NCBI GenBank assembly: GCA_041402005.1
Contig: JAWKTB010000003.1
Location: forward strand, 62,001-126,000
Reading direction: 5' to 3'
Length of the DNA: 64,000 bases
DNA from: JAJRXR01 sp041402005
Lineage (GTDB): Bacteria; Planctomycetota; Phycisphaerae; Phycisphaerales; UBA1924
In this document: positions 32,575 through 44,674 of the stretch, piece after piece
How positions within the stretch are numbered: the first letter of the stretch is position 1
How the letters are laid out: each line of letters begins with the position of its first letter
Position numbers and translations under genes: made by a program
Notes under the pieces: generated by a model
Seen by the model: only the letters and a program-made list of their open reading frames with translations
Told to the model about the DNA's origin: nothing
The model's database searches: none

Positions 32575-34389
32575 TCAGGGGCAGGAGCCGGCGAAGCCCA
32601 GCATGAAGGCGATGACGTCGGAGTAGTTGAAATACCCGGCGGGCGGGGCCAGGTCGGCGGCGGGGGCCTTGTCATTGAAGAGATCGAGGAAGGCGATGAC
32701 GTCGCTGGCGTCGAGGGCGCCCGAGGCGTCGAGATCCGAGGCACAGGCACGGGTCGGCTGGACGATGTGCAGGAGCTGGTCGGCGGCGACGTCGTGCATG
32801 GTGGTGCGCGTGCCGTCGGTCCACTCGACGGTCAACTCCTCGACGACGGTCGTGTCGCCAAGCCCGAAGTGGACCTCGGCGGGAAGGCCCGCGAGGTACG
32901 AGGCGGCGGAGAGCATCTCGCGGCGCTTGGTGACGGTCTGGGCGTTGATCGTGACGGTCGCGTAGACGGTCACGCCGATGCCGAAGAGGTTGTTCCCGTT
33001 GGACTGGCGGACGTTGACGCGGAGCCAGTGGCCGGCGTGGGGGCAGTCGTTCTCGAGGAGGTAGGTGGGCTCGTTGTGGTTGGTGACGAGGAGGTCGTCG
33101 TCGCCGTCGCGGTCGTAGTCGAAGGCGATGAGGCACTTGGAGTCGCCGATCCAGTCCATGCCGGGGGTGTTGTCGATGGTGAAGTGGCCCGTGCCGTCGT
33201 TGAGGAAGCAGACGGGGGGGGCCATGTCCATGACGGACCAGGGTGGGATGAAGTCGGCGAAGCCGTTGACGGTGATGAGGTCGAGGTCGCCGTCCTGGTC
33301 GGAGTCGGACCACTCGCACCCCCATCCCCAATAGGCGTACTGGACGCCTCGGTCTGGGGCGGCGTCGGTGTAGCTGGGGAGCGAGCCGTAGGGGGCGTTG
33401 TTGAGATAGATGATGTTGTCCTGGCCGGGCGACCAGACGCCCGAGGGGTCGCCGATGTTTGTGTTGAAGACGTCGAGGTCGCCGTCGTCGTCGAAGTCGG
33501 CGCAGGTGGAGCCCATGTCGTTGGCATCGTGGTTGGCGCCGACCTCGTCGGTGACGCGGACGAAGCCGTCGGGCGTGTTGTGGAAGAACTCGTCGGAGGT
33601 ATGGTCGACGGCGACCTGGATGTCGGGTCGGTGGTCGCCGTCGAAGTCGTGGAAGATGGGGGTGAAGCTGTCGCGTTCGAGCATGCCGAGGCCGACGTCG
33701 AGGGTGACGTCCTGGAAGGTGAAGTTGCCGAGGTTCTTGAGGAGGCGGTTGTAGCCGGTGAAGAAGGGGTTGCCGAAGCCGGCCTCGCCGGTCCAGACGG
33801 TGACGTAGACGTCGAGGAGTCCGTCGTTGTCGAAGTCGGCGAAGGAGCCGCCGCACCGGAGGTACCCGACGGTGCGGGCGTTGGCGGTGTCGGTCATGTT
33901 GGTGAAGGTGCCGTCGTGGTTGTTGCGGTAGACCTGGTTGCCGGGGTAGTTGTTGTTGGGGTGGTCGTCGTTGATGACGAAGAGGTCGAGCCAGCCGTCG
34001 TTGTCGAGGTCGACGAAGTGGGCGAGGCGTGAGAGGCCCATGTGGTCGACGCCGGCGGCGGCGGCGACCTCGGTGAACGTCTTGAGGCCCTGGTCGAGGT
34101 TGTTGCGGTAGAGCTTGTTGGGGTGGTTGAGCGAGGCGCAGAGGTAGATGTCAAGGTCGCCGTCGTTGTCGTAATCGCCGACGGCGGCGCCCTGGCCGAT
34201 GCTCTTCTGGATGGTCTGGTACGTGGGGTGGTTGCCGGGGAAGAGGAGGCCCGGGACGTTGACGTGGTCGATTCCCGCGCTGGCGGTGACGTCGACGTAG
34301 GACATGCCCAGGGTGGGTTCCGCGTGGGCGGCGGACGCGAGGGCGAGCATGAGGCAGGACGCGGTCGGCACGAGTGTGTATGAGCGCAT
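32575..34389 (-). CDS. secreted FG-GAP/VCBS protein with ASPIC/UnbV domain and dockerin-like anchor
   Basis: This is a 604-residue exported protein. It has a signal peptide (SYTLVPTASCLMLALASAAHA). Then come about seven FG-GAP/VCBS blades with Asp-rich calcium-like loops (VGDYDNDGDLDIYL, FADFDNDGLLDVYV, CADFDDDGDLDVFN), which form an integrin-type propeller. An ASPIC/UnbV region follows (about residues 460-545, VEELTVEWTDGTRTT). It ends with DASGALDASDVIAFLDLF and YFNYSDVIAFMLGFAGSCP, two dockerin-like repeats with a final Cys-Pro. This tail is typical of Phycisphaerae secreted proteins. It is paralogous to the gene at 34618. Confidence 0.85.
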   Translation of the reverse strand: MRSYTLVPTASCLMLALASAAHAEPTLGMSYVDVTASAGIDHVNVPGLLFPGNHPTYQTIQKSIGQGAAVGDYDNDGDLDIYLCASLNHPNKLYRNNLDQGLKTFTEVAAAAGVDHMGLSRLAHFVDLDNDGWLDLFVINDDHPNNNYPGNQVYRNNHDGTFTNMTDTANARTVGYLRCGGSFADFDNDGLLDVYVTVWTGEAGFGNPFFTGYNRLLKNLGNFTFQDVTLDVGLGMLERDSFTPIFHDFDGDHRPDIQVAVDHTSDEFFHNTPDGFVRVTDEVGANHDANDMGSTCADFDDDGDLDVFNTNIGDPSGVWSPGQDNIIYLNNAPYGSLPSYTDAAPDRGVQYAYWGWGCEWSDSDQDGDLDLITVNGFADFIPPWSVMDMAPPVCFLNDGTGHFTIDNTPGMDWIGDSKCLIAFDYDRDGDDDLLVTNHNEPTYLLENDCPHAGHWLRVNVRQSNGNNLFGIGVTVYATVTINAQTVTKRREMLSAASYLAGLPAEVHFGLGDTTVVEELTVEWTDGTRTTMHDVAADQLLHIVQPTRACASDLDASGALDASDVIAFLDLFNDKAPAADLAPPAGYFNYSDVIAFMLGFAGSCP

Positions 34390-34506
34390 CGCGATCTCCC
34401 CAGCGCGGCGGGATATGGCGCCGCGCGATCAGCAAAGTGCATCGCGACCGGACGGCTCCGGTCGTGCGCGGGAATCAGGATTTCGCTCGCGAACACCCCT
34501 GCGAGC

Positions 34507-34526
34507 CGGCCCGCGATCGCGGGCCG
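34507..34526. repeat. 20-bp perfect palindrome between the two FG-GAP genes
   Basis: CGGCCCGCGATCGCGGGCCG reads the same on both strands. It lies about 90 nt past the stop of the gene at 34618 (minus strand). It could be a hairpin or a protein site. No U-tract follows it. Confidence 0.5.
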
Positions 34527-34617
34527 AGAGACCACGAATACCCCGAACAGGGCGCTTCCACGCTACCACGCGGAGCGTCTCGGGTGCAAGGGATTTTGCG
34601 CTTCGACCGCCTCGACC

Positions 34618-36321
34618 TCAGCGGCAGCCGGCCGCGAACTCCGTCAGGAATGCGAACACGTCGGAGAAGTCGAACACCCCGGAAGGGGGGGCCAGGTCGG
34701 CGGCCTGGTCCTGAGAAGCGAACCCGATCAGGAAGGCCTGGACGTCGGAGTAGTCGAGGACGCCGTAGGGCGTGGCGAGGTCGGCGAGGTTCGCGATGAT
34801 CTCGATCGTCTGGTCCGCGGGGACATCGGTCAGCACGCGGGTGTATCCGTTGGGCCAGGTGATGCGGACGGCGTCGGCGACGGGGTTCTGCGCCAGGCCG
34901 AAGTGGGCGACGAGCTCGCCCTGGGCGAGGTAGGACGGGGCGGCGGTGATCCACTGGTGCTGGGTGAGGCCGCCGGCGGTGACCTCGATGTGCGCGCCGA
35001 CGCCGTCGGGCGTGAGCGAGGTACTGCCGCAGTTGTCGAGCTGGAGGCGGAGCCAGTTGGCGCCGGTGTCCTTGGTGAGGTCGTTGCGGAAGAGGAAGGC
35101 GGGGTCGTGGTGTGAGAGGAAGACGAGGTCGACGTCGCCGTCGTTGTCGTAGTCGAGCTTGATGATGCCGCGGCCTTGTGTCTGGTGGAAGAGGCCGAGG
35201 GCGGCGGCGGACTCGGTGAAGGTGCCGTCGTTGTTGTTGAGGAAGATCTTGGAGGGGTTGTCCCAGAGGGCGTACCCGTTGGTCTCGACGATGTCCATGT
35301 CGGCGTCGTTGTCGAGATCGACGGCGGCGACGCCCCAGCCCCAGGCGCCCTGGTTGACGCCGGCGGCGACGGAGACCTCGTTGTAGGTGTGATCGCCGTT
35401 GTTCAGGTAGAGTTTGTTGCCCCCGACGGTCTCGATGGCGGAGACGTACCAATCGGGCAGGCCGTCGTGGTTGAAGTCGGCGGTGGTGGCGCCCATCCCG
35501 TTCTGGTCGAGGCCTGTGCCTGATTCCAGGGTGTAGAGGGTGAAGGACTGGCCTTGGTTGTTGATGAGGTACTGGCTGGAGACGAAGTCGGCGGCCCAGA
35601 GGATCTCGGGGTACCCGTCGCCGTCCATGTCGTGGAAGGTGGGGGTGAAGCCCCACATGGGGATGTCGAGGAGGGGGGTGATGTCGGCGGTGACGTCGGT
35701 GAAGGTGCCGTCGGCGTTGTTGCGGAAGAGGCGCTCGCCGAGCATGACGTCGGACCAGCCTCCGACGAGGAGGTCGAGGTCGCCGTCCATGTCGTAGTCG
35801 CCCCAGGCGGAGCCGAAGCCGTCGGGTCGGTCGGGGCTGGTGGTCTGGACGCCCGCCTGGGCGGCGACGTTGGTGAAGGTGTGGTCGCCGTTGTTGCGGT
35901 AGAGGATCTGCGAGTGGGCGAGCAGATCGAGCGGGTCCGTGCCCATGCTGGTGACGAAGATGTCGAGGTCGCCATCGTTGTCGTAGTCGGCGACCGAGGC
36001 GCCGCCGCCGAGATGCTCGAGGGCGACTCCCCATGACTCGGCCTCGTCGGTGAACGTGCCGTCGCCGTTGTTGATGTAGAGATGGTCGGGCTCGTGCCCG
36101 CCCGAGAGGAGGAAGACGTCGAGGTCGCCGTCGCGGTCGAAGTCACCGGTCGCGCCGCCGGCGTAGAGGAAGATGGGCAGGCTGAGCGTGCCGCTGAACG
36201 AGATGTACTCGGAGATGACGCCGGTGCTCTGCGTCTGGTTGGAGAAGTGGAGCGTCTGGGCGTAGCCGGCGGGAGCGCCGGCGGCGAGCGAGAGGGCGAG
36301 GGCGGCGAGGGGGTATCGCAT
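34618..36321 (-). CDS. secreted FG-GAP/VCBS protein with ASPIC/UnbV domain and dockerin-like anchor (paralogue)
   Basis: This is a 567-residue exported protein with signal RYPLAALALSLAAGAPAGYA. It has about seven FG-GAP blades (ATGDFDRDGDLDVFLLSGG, ASVADYDNDGDLDIFVTSM, WGDYDMDGDLDLLVGGW). An ASPIC/UnbV-like segment follows (DAVRITWPNGYTRVLTDVPA). The C-terminal anchor is doubled: YGVLDYSDVQAFLIGFASQDQ and FDFSDVFAFLTEFAAGC. It lies upstream of the paralogue at 32575 on the same strand, with 228 bp between. They are probably a tandem duplication and may have surface-binding or adhesion roles. Confidence 0.85.
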   Translation of the reverse strand: MRYPLAALALSLAAGAPAGYAQTLHFSNQTQSTGVISEYISFSGTLSLPIFLYAGGATGDFDRDGDLDVFLLSGGHEPDHLYINNGDGTFTDEAESWGVALEHLGGGASVADYDNDGDLDIFVTSMGTDPLDLLAHSQILYRNNGDHTFTNVAAQAGVQTTSPDRPDGFGSAWGDYDMDGDLDLLVGGWSDVMLGERLFRNNADGTFTDVTADITPLLDIPMWGFTPTFHDMDGDGYPEILWAADFVSSQYLINNQGQSFTLYTLESGTGLDQNGMGATTADFNHDGLPDWYVSAIETVGGNKLYLNNGDHTYNEVSVAAGVNQGAWGWGVAAVDLDNDADMDIVETNGYALWDNPSKIFLNNNDGTFTESAAALGLFHQTQGRGIIKLDYDNDGDVDLVFLSHHDPAFLFRNDLTKDTGANWLRLQLDNCGSTSLTPDGVGAHIEVTAGGLTQHQWITAAPSYLAQGELVAHFGLAQNPVADAVRITWPNGYTRVLTDVPADQTIEIIANLADLATPYGVLDYSDVQAFLIGFASQDQAADLAPPSGVFDFSDVFAFLTEFAAGCR

Positions 36322-36541
36322 CTGACGGGTCCTTCGGGCTCGGGGGACGCCATCGCCGCGGCCAGGGGCGAGGGGCCCCCAGCCGGCTCCCGGCGCAACG
36401 TCCCGGGCGGAGCGTGTTCGGCTCTCCCATGACTATCTCGGAATCGGGGCGGTCAGACCACCCCAACGTGGGCACGAATCTGGTCGGGCTTTGGCCGGAG
36501 CCCGGATTCTGGGCTCTCAGGGGGGTATGGGCGAGCCAAAA

Positions 36542-37573
36542 TCACTCGGCGGGAGCGATGCCGAGGGCCTTGATCGCCTCGATGACCCAGGCGTGGACGC
36601 GGGGCGGGGCGCAGATGATGCCCTTGTTCTTCTCGAGGCCGCGCCCGTGCGAGAAGTCGAGGGAGTGACCCCGCATATCGGTGACAAAAGCGCCGGCCTC
36701 GGAGGCGATGCAGGCGCCGGCGGCGTGGTCCCAGATGCGCTCGACGTACCCCGCACGCGTCGGCAGGCGGATATAGGCGTCGGCCTGCCCCCGCGCGACG
36801 ACGGCGTACTTGGCCTGTGAGTCCAGGCGCGTCGGCTCGCCGACGGGGATCCCGTGCGCCCGCTCGATGTGCTCGAGCACGCGGTCGGTGTCGTCCACGT
36901 TCGAGTGCGCCTTCTCGACCGAGGCGCAGACCGAGATCGGGTCGTCCTCCATGTGGTCGAGGCGGGTGATGCGGGTGAGCGCCGCGCCCGCGTCGTCGGC
37001 CGCGGTCTCGTAGACGCCCTCGCCCTTGATCGCCAGGTACATGCACCCGGCGGGGTCGGGGACGTCGAGGGGCTCGGACATGTCGACGGGGAGGTTTGGG
37101 CATCCCATGACGCCGACGGTCGGCGTGTCGCCCTCGACGTAGGCCAGGGCGATGGCGTACTGCTGGTTGCGCAAGAAGCCCTTGGTGCCGTCGATCGGGT
37201 CGAGGGTCCAGAAGCCCCGGTGGTGCGCGTCGCCCGAGCCGAGGTCGATGACGTCGAGCATCGCGTCCTCGTCGGCCTCGGGCCAGACTTCCTTGACGGC
37301 GGCGAGGGTGGCCTGGAGGAAGACCGCGTTGTCCTCGTCGCGCAGGAAGGCGCTGCCCTCCTCGGCGACGAGCACGACGTGCTCGCCGAAGTGCTCACGC
37401 AGGATCCTGCCCACGATCGCCTGCGAGGCGTAGTCGGCGACGGTCACCGGGCTCTTGTCGTCCTTGGTGATCGAGCGGACCTGGTCGAGGGCGTCCTGGA
37501 CTTGGCGCGTGACCGAGCAGGCGGCGGCGACGGCCTCGCGGCCGACCTCGAGGAGCTTCGCGTAGTCCGCCAT
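36542..37573 (-). CDS. cysQ: 3'(2'),5'-bisphosphate nucleotidase (CysQ/HAL2 type)
   Basis: This is a 343-residue enzyme of the inositol-monophosphatase superfamily. It splits 3'-phosphoadenosine-5'-phosphate (PAP), the by-product of sulfotransferases, into AMP and phosphate. The metal-binding motif DPIDGTKGF is complete. DKSPVTVADYASQAIVG, LVAEEGSAFLRD and the late WDHAAGACIASEAGAFVTD are the other conserved blocks. This is HAL2-like rather than an inositol phosphatase. The ATG at 37573 is preferred. An ATG at 37660 would only translate the intergenic repeat (residues LAIWPFAIWKFP). It lies downstream of cysC on the same strand. Confidence 0.9.
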   Translation of the reverse strand: MADYAKLLEVGREAVAAACSVTRQVQDALDQVRSITKDDKSPVTVADYASQAIVGRILREHFGEHVVLVAEEGSAFLRDEDNAVFLQATLAAVKEVWPEADEDAMLDVIDLGSGDAHHRGFWTLDPIDGTKGFLRNQQYAIALAYVEGDTPTVGVMGCPNLPVDMSEPLDVPDPAGCMYLAIKGEGVYETAADDAGAALTRITRLDHMEDDPISVCASVEKAHSNVDDTDRVLEHIERAHGIPVGEPTRLDSQAKYAVVARGQADAYIRLPTRAGYVERIWDHAAGACIASEAGAFVTDMRGHSLDFSHGRGLEKNKGIICAPPRVHAWVIEAIKALGIAPAE

Positions 37574-37682
37574 GGGAAATTTCCAAATCGCAAATGGCCA
37601 GATGGCCAAATCAGGACCAAGACGCGTTCGGATTCTCCGTCCATGTTGGCCATTTGGCAATTTGCCATCTGGCCATTTCCCG
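37574..37682. repeat. imperfect inverted repeat (MITE-like) between cysC and cysQ
   Basis: Two 34-bp arms (37574-37607 and about 37648-37681) match in inverted orientation at 28 of 34 positions. They consist of GGGAAAT, GCAAAT and ATGGCC blocks with about 40 nt between. The element is clearly richer in A and T than the genes around it and fills the whole gap. It may fold into a long hairpin between the co-directional cysC and cysQ, so it could act on processing or stability of a shared transcript. Confidence 0.6.
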
Positions 37683-37684
37683 CG

Positions 37685-38317
37685 TCAGCGGGCGGCCGCC
37701 GCGACGTTCACGATGCCCTTGCTCGACAGCAGCTCCAGGCACTGCTTGACACACTCCTCCACGGAGTGCTCGGCGGTCTTGAGGACCAGCTCGGGCTTCT
37801 CGGGCGCCTCGTAGGGGTCGTCGATCCCGGTGAATCCCTTGATCTGACCGGCGCGGGCCTTCTTGTACAGGCCCTTGGGGTCGCGGCTCTCGCAGACTTC
37901 GAGGGGCGTGTCCACGTAGACCTCGATGAAGGGCAGCTTGCCCTCGTCGTGCAGCTTGCGGCACAGGTCGCGGTCGGCGCGGTAGGGGCTGATGAAGCTC
38001 GTGAGCGCGACGCACCCCGAGTCGGCGAAGAGCTTGGCAACCTCGCCGATGCGCCGGATGTTCTCGGTGCGGTCCTCGGCGGAGAATCCGAGGTTCTTGT
38101 TCAGGCCGTGACGGACGTTGTCGCCGTCGAGGCGGTAGGAGTTGACGCCGCCCGAGACGAGGACCTGCTCGAGGGCGGAGGCGATGGTGGATTTGCCTGA
38201 GCCGGAGAGCCCGGTGAACCAGAGCGTGGCGCCCTTGGCGCCGAGGGCCTTGAAGCGCTCGTCGCGGGACAGGTCGCCCTCGTGCCAGTGGATGTTCGTC
38301 GCCTTGACCTCGGACAT
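37685..38317 (-). CDS. cysC: adenylylsulfate (APS) kinase
   Basis: This is a 210-residue kinase that phosphorylates APS to PAPS. The P-loop is FTGLSGSGKST. RLDGDNVRHGLNKNLGFS is the APS-binding block. NIRRIGEVAKLFADSG and FISPYRADRDLCRKL with VYVDTPLEVCESRDPKGLYK follow as usual. It is a stand-alone APS kinase with no fused sulfurylase domain. The start at 38317 has GAGGAGG 6-8 nt upstream. Together with sat at 43473 it can supply both sulfotransferases in the polysaccharide locus with donor. Confidence 0.95.
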   Translation of the reverse strand: MSEVKATNIHWHEGDLSRDERFKALGAKGATLWFTGLSGSGKSTIASALEQVLVSGGVNSYRLDGDNVRHGLNKNLGFSAEDRTENIRRIGEVAKLFADSGCVALTSFISPYRADRDLCRKLHDEGKLPFIEVYVDTPLEVCESRDPKGLYKKARAGQIKGFTGIDDPYEAPEKPELVLKTAEHSVEECVKQCLELLSSKGIVNVAAAAR

Positions 38318-38404
38318 CGATCGCCTCCTCGCCAACGTGTTGATTTCCCGTGATTTGGGGCGGGATCGTAGGCCGGCGGCGTGGAGGGCGGACCGCGACG
38401 GATG

Positions 38405-38440
38405 AAATCGGGGCGGGGCCTTTCGAGGCCCCGCCCCGGC
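38405..38440 (-). terminator. GC-rich hairpin downstream of the beta-helix gene
   Basis: A 12-bp perfect stem (38409-38420 with 38427-38438, loop TTTCGA) lies about 50 nt past the stop of the gene ending at 38489, read on the minus strand. It is followed by ATTTCATC, so the U-tract is weak. It may still end that transcript before cysC. Confidence 0.5.
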
Positions 38441-38488
38441 ACGCTTGCTCGGTTCGATTCCGCCGCGGGACGAGCCGCGAGCAGGGAG

Positions 38489-39916
38489 TTACGGGCAGCC
38501 GGCCCCGAACGCGGTCAGGAAGGCGATCACGTCAGAGAAGTCGAGCACGTCGTAGGGGATGGCGAGGTCGGCGACGTTGCACCCCGGGACGACCGATCCG
38601 CCTGGCTGGAACTCGTAGGCGCCCAGGTCGATGTTCAGTTCCCAGGCAGGGACGCCCGTGTTGGGCGTGTTCGGGTCGTCCAGGTTGCGGACGTCCCCGT
38701 CGAAGTCCACGTCGAGCGTGAGGACGGAGACCGAGGCGGACGAGGTCGGGAGCTTGCCCAGTGAGTCGCCGGCGTCGATGGCGGGAGAGCCGCCCATGAG
38801 CCTGAAGTCGCCCCCGGGAGCGTCGACGAACATGGGGTCGGCGTCGAAGTTGCCGTTGACGTCGGGCGTCGCGCCGCCCTCGGGAATGAGCGAGTGGCGT
38901 GGGGTGAAGATGCCCGAGCCGCCGTGCGAGCCGGCGCTGGGGTTGACGACGATGCAGTTGAGCAGCGCGGTCTGCGAGTCGGTGCGGACACCCTGGAAGC
39001 TGTTGTTTGCGGAGGAGTCGGTGTTGCCGACGAAGGTGCAGTTGACGCACTCGAAGAGCTGCTCGTTGTAGACCACGCCGCCGAACGCGGTCGCCACGTT
39101 GTTGACGAACAGGCAGTTGTTGGCGCGAGCGGCGTCGGCGTCGGAGATCCAGATCGCGCCGCCGCGCGGGCTCGTGTTGGACTCGAACGTGCACCGGTCG
39201 AAGCGGAGGTCGGAGCTCTGGAGCGTCGCGACCGCCCCGCCGCGCCAGGTCGAGCTGTTCTCGCGGAACGTGGTCTCGACCACGCGAACCTGCGACGCGG
39301 TGTCGACGACCAGCGCACCCCCCTCATCGGGCGAGGCGTCGGTGGTCCCGGCGTCGTTGTTCTCGAACAGGCAGCTCTCGATGAGATGCGGGCCTGAGCC
39401 CCGCAGGTACACCCCGCCGGCGGCGGTCGGCGAGGTGTTGTTGCGCACGATCGTGTTGCGCATCGTCAGGCGAGCGCCGGCGTACACGCCCCCGGTCGTC
39501 GAGGTCGCGTGGTTGTCCTCGATGACGCAGTCCTCGACCGTCAGCACGGACGGCGTCTCGGCGCGGATGCCCGCGTCGTTGGCGGTCTGGCCCCCGGTGA
39601 TCGTCAAGCCCCGGAGCGTGACGCTGGAACTGATGATCTCGAAGACGCGCCCGATGCCCTGCCCGAAGATAATCACCTCGCCGGGCGTGTCGGAGCGCCG
39701 GATGGTGATGTCCTTGTTGTTGATGACGAGGTTTTCGGGGTAGAGGTCAGGCTCGACGACGATCTCGTCGCCGTCGGCCGCCGCCACGATCGCGGCGTTG
39801 ATCGTGATGTGGTCGAAGTCGACCAGGTTGGGGCCGACGGTGAGGGTGTCGGCGACGGCGGCCTGGGCCAGCACCATCGCGGTGGTGATCACGCCGAGTC
39901 GTGTCCTGGTGAGCAT
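38489..39916 (-). CDS. secreted right-handed beta-helix protein with dockerin-like anchor
   Basis: This is a 475-residue exported protein with signal LTRTRLGVITTAMVLAQAAVA. Residues 25-330 are a parallel beta-helix of Pbh1-type repeats (VTLRGLTITGGQTANDAGI, LTVEDCVIEDNHATSTTGGV, LTMRNTIVRNNTSPTAAGGV). A late segment reads LDVDFDGDVRNLDDPNTPNT followed by IDLGAYEF, a common end of such proteins. It finishes with the Phycisphaerae anchor VLDFSDVIAFLTAFGAGCP. It may bind or cut polysaccharide, but no catalytic residues can be assigned. Confidence 0.82.
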   Translation of the reverse strand: MLTRTRLGVITTAMVLAQAAVADTLTVGPNLVDFDHITINAAIVAAADGDEIVVEPDLYPENLVINNKDITIRRSDTPGEVIIFGQGIGRVFEIISSSVTLRGLTITGGQTANDAGIRAETPSVLTVEDCVIEDNHATSTTGGVYAGARLTMRNTIVRNNTSPTAAGGVYLRGSGPHLIESCLFENNDAGTTDASPDEGGALVVDTASQVRVVETTFRENSSTWRGGAVATLQSSDLRFDRCTFESNTSPRGGAIWISDADAARANNCLFVNNVATAFGGVVYNEQLFECVNCTFVGNTDSSANNSFQGVRTDSQTALLNCIVVNPSAGSHGGSGIFTPRHSLIPEGGATPDVNGNFDADPMFVDAPGGDFRLMGGSPAIDAGDSLGKLPTSSASVSVLTLDVDFDGDVRNLDDPNTPNTGVPAWELNIDLGAYEFQPGGSVVPGCNVADLAIPYDVLDFSDVIAFLTAFGAGCP

Positions 39917-40092
39917 GGGTTTGCCTCCGGTGTCTGGCCCGGGCCGTCAGGGCCCGGCTCATTTGCAGACGCGTCAGGGGCGCCCCGCGCGCCTCATACT
40001 CCACCTCAACGGGCGACGCCCGAAGGATCTAGGTCGAGACGCCCTCGCCAGATAGACTCGCCGAGCGGGGTGGGAAAGGAGCCCACGAGGGA

Positions 40093-40680
40093 ATGGGCCA
40101 GGACACAGCGCACGCGACGACGGTCCTGACGCGTCTGACGGCGGGGGACCCCCACGCCGCGGACGAGCTGACCCCCCTGCTCTACGACCAGCTGCGCCGC
40201 CTGGCGGGGGGAATGCTCGCCTCCGAGCGGGGCGGGCACACGCTCCAGCCGACGGCGCTCGTCCACGAGGCCTACGTCCGCCTCATCGATCAGCGGTCGG
40301 TCCGCGAGGCGGACCGGGCGGCCTTCATCGGGCTGGCGGCGACCGTCATGCGCCGCGTGCTGGTCGACCACGCGCGGGCGCGCAAACGCCTGAAGCGCGG
40401 CGGAGACAACCGACGCGTTGCCCTGGACGACTCGGTCATCGCCCAGCCCCCCGGCGGCGGAGGCGGCGAGCAGATCGATCTGGAGGCCCTGGACATGGCG
40501 CTCGAGCGCCTCACGGAGATGGACGCCCGCAAGGCCCGACTCGTCGAGCTCCGGTTCTTCTGCGGGCTCGACGAGGCGGACGCGGCACAGATGCTGGGGA
40601 TCTCTCGGGCGACGGCGTCCCGCGAGTGGCGGATGGCCAGGGCGTGGCTCGCCCGCGAGCTCGAGCAGATGGAGACCTGA
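40093..40680 (+). CDS. ECF sigma factor, kinase-linked planctomycete type
   Basis: This is a 195-residue sigma-70 region 2/region 4 protein. Region 2 includes DELTPLLYDQLRRLAGGMLA and LQPTALVHEAYVRLID, typical of a planctomycete/acidobacterial ECF group. Region 4 is FCGLDEADAAQMLGISRATASREWRMARAWL, a clear helix-turn-helix. There is no adjacent zinc-type anti-sigma gene. The next gene starts immediately after the stop (GTG at 40681) and is a Ser/Thr kinase, so phosphorylation is the likely control. Confidence 0.92.
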   Translation: MGQDTAHATTVLTRLTAGDPHAADELTPLLYDQLRRLAGGMLASERGGHTLQPTALVHEAYVRLIDQRSVREADRAAFIGLAATVMRRVLVDHARARKRLKRGGDNRRVALDDSVIAQPPGGGGGEQIDLEALDMALERLTEMDARKARLVELRFFCGLDEADAAQMLGISRATASREWRMARAWLARELEQMET

Positions 40681-43350
<2,670 letters not shown>

Positions 43351-43472
43351 GGGGGACGCCTATCCTGCCCTCCCAACGCGGCGGTGGGCGCCGCGGTTCT
43401 TTCGTGATCCGGTCGTCCCGGCGCCCCGGTTTTTTCCCGGGGGCGGGGCCAGTACGCAGGGAGAGTCCACGC

Positions 43473-44648
43473 ATGTCCGGTCTCATCACGCCGCACGGCG
43501 GCACGCTCGTCAACCGCGTCGCCGAGGGCGCCAAGCGCGACGCCCTCATCAAGGAAGCCGCGGGCCTGACCCGCATCGACCTCTCCGCCAAGCAGTCCTG
43601 CGACGTCGAGATGATCGCGATCGGCGCCTTCAGCCCGCTGACCGGGTTCATGGGCAAGGCCGACTTCGAGAGCGTCTGCAAGAACATGAAGCTCGCCGAT
43701 GGGAACATCTGGCCCATCCCGATCACGCTCGCGACCCAGGAGGGCAAGGCGAAGGTCGGCGACCGCGTCGCGCTATACGCCCCCAACGGCACACTCCAGG
43801 CGGTCATGACGGTCAAGGAGGTCTTCCCCCACGACCGCGAGCTCGAGGCGACGATCTTCTTCAACAAGGCGGGCGACGACGACGGGAACCACCCGGGCGC
43901 CGAGGCCGTCAAGAAGGAGGGGCCCGTGTGCCTCGCCGGCCCGATCGAGGCGGTCGAGGTGTGCGTCGACCCTGATGGGCCCGAGGCGTTCCTGGACTTC
44001 CGCCTGACGCCGGCCCAGACCCGGGCCGAGTTCGAGAAGCGCGGGTGGAAGACCGTCGGCGCCTTCCAGACCCGCAACCCGATCCACCGGGCCCACGAGT
44101 ACCTGTGCAAATGCACGCAGGAGATTACGGACGGCTTGCTGATCCACCCGCTCGTCGGCGAGACCAAGCCGGGCGACATCCCCGCCGACGTGCGGATGGA
44201 GTGCTACCAGGCGCTCATCAAGGAGTACTTCGTCCCGGAGCGGACGCTGCTGACGGTGATGCCCGCGGCGATGCGCTACGCCGGCCCGCGCGAGGCGATC
44301 CTGCACGCCCTCGTCCGCAAGAACTACGGCGTCACCCACTTCATCGTCGGTCGTGACCACGCGGGCGTCGGGAACTACTACGGCACCTACGACGCCCAGA
44401 CCATCTTCGACAACCTCGACAAGAAGAACCTGGGCATCGAGCCCCTGAAGTTCGAGCACGCGGCGTTCAGCAAGAAGGCCCAGGGCATGGTCTCGGGCAA
44501 GACCTTCCCCAAGCTCGAGGGCGACCAGGTCTTCCTCTCGGGCACGAAGGTCCGCGAGATGCTCGGCAAGGGCGAGCGCCCGCCGGGCGAGTTCACCCGC
44601 CCCGAGGTCGCGGACATCCTCATCCGCTGGGCGCAGAGCACGAACTGA
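43473..44648 (+). CDS. sat: sulfate adenylyltransferase (ATP sulfurylase)
   Basis: This 391-residue enzyme makes APS from sulfate and ATP. It is the homomeric Sat type, not CysDN. QTRNPIHRAHEYLCK is the ATP-binding HxxH-type motif, and FIVGRDHAGVGNYYGTY is the second signature. SGTKVREML is the late conserved block. The N-terminal PUA-like part has IGAFSPLTGFMGKADF. The ATG at 43473 fits the family; upstream in-frame residues are Arg/Pro-rich and not part of it. It is followed by a perfect-stem terminator. With cysC it forms the PAPS supply route. Confidence 0.95.
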   Translation: MSGLITPHGGTLVNRVAEGAKRDALIKEAAGLTRIDLSAKQSCDVEMIAIGAFSPLTGFMGKADFESVCKNMKLADGNIWPIPITLATQEGKAKVGDRVALYAPNGTLQAVMTVKEVFPHDRELEATIFFNKAGDDDGNHPGAEAVKKEGPVCLAGPIEAVEVCVDPDGPEAFLDFRLTPAQTRAEFEKRGWKTVGAFQTRNPIHRAHEYLCKCTQEITDGLLIHPLVGETKPGDIPADVRMECYQALIKEYFVPERTLLTVMPAAMRYAGPREAILHALVRKNYGVTHFIVGRDHAGVGNYYGTYDAQTIFDNLDKKNLGIEPLKFEHAAFSKKAQGMVSGKTFPKLEGDQVFLSGTKVREMLGKGERPPGEFTRPEVADILIRWAQSTN

Positions 44649-44674
44649 TCGCGAGTCGATCCCGTTGAACGACA

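Noticed and set aside
38440..38475. T-loop-like GGTTCGATTCC suggesting a tRNA
   Set aside because: Only 3 bp of the T stem pair, and no acceptor, D or anticodon arm can be drawn around it.
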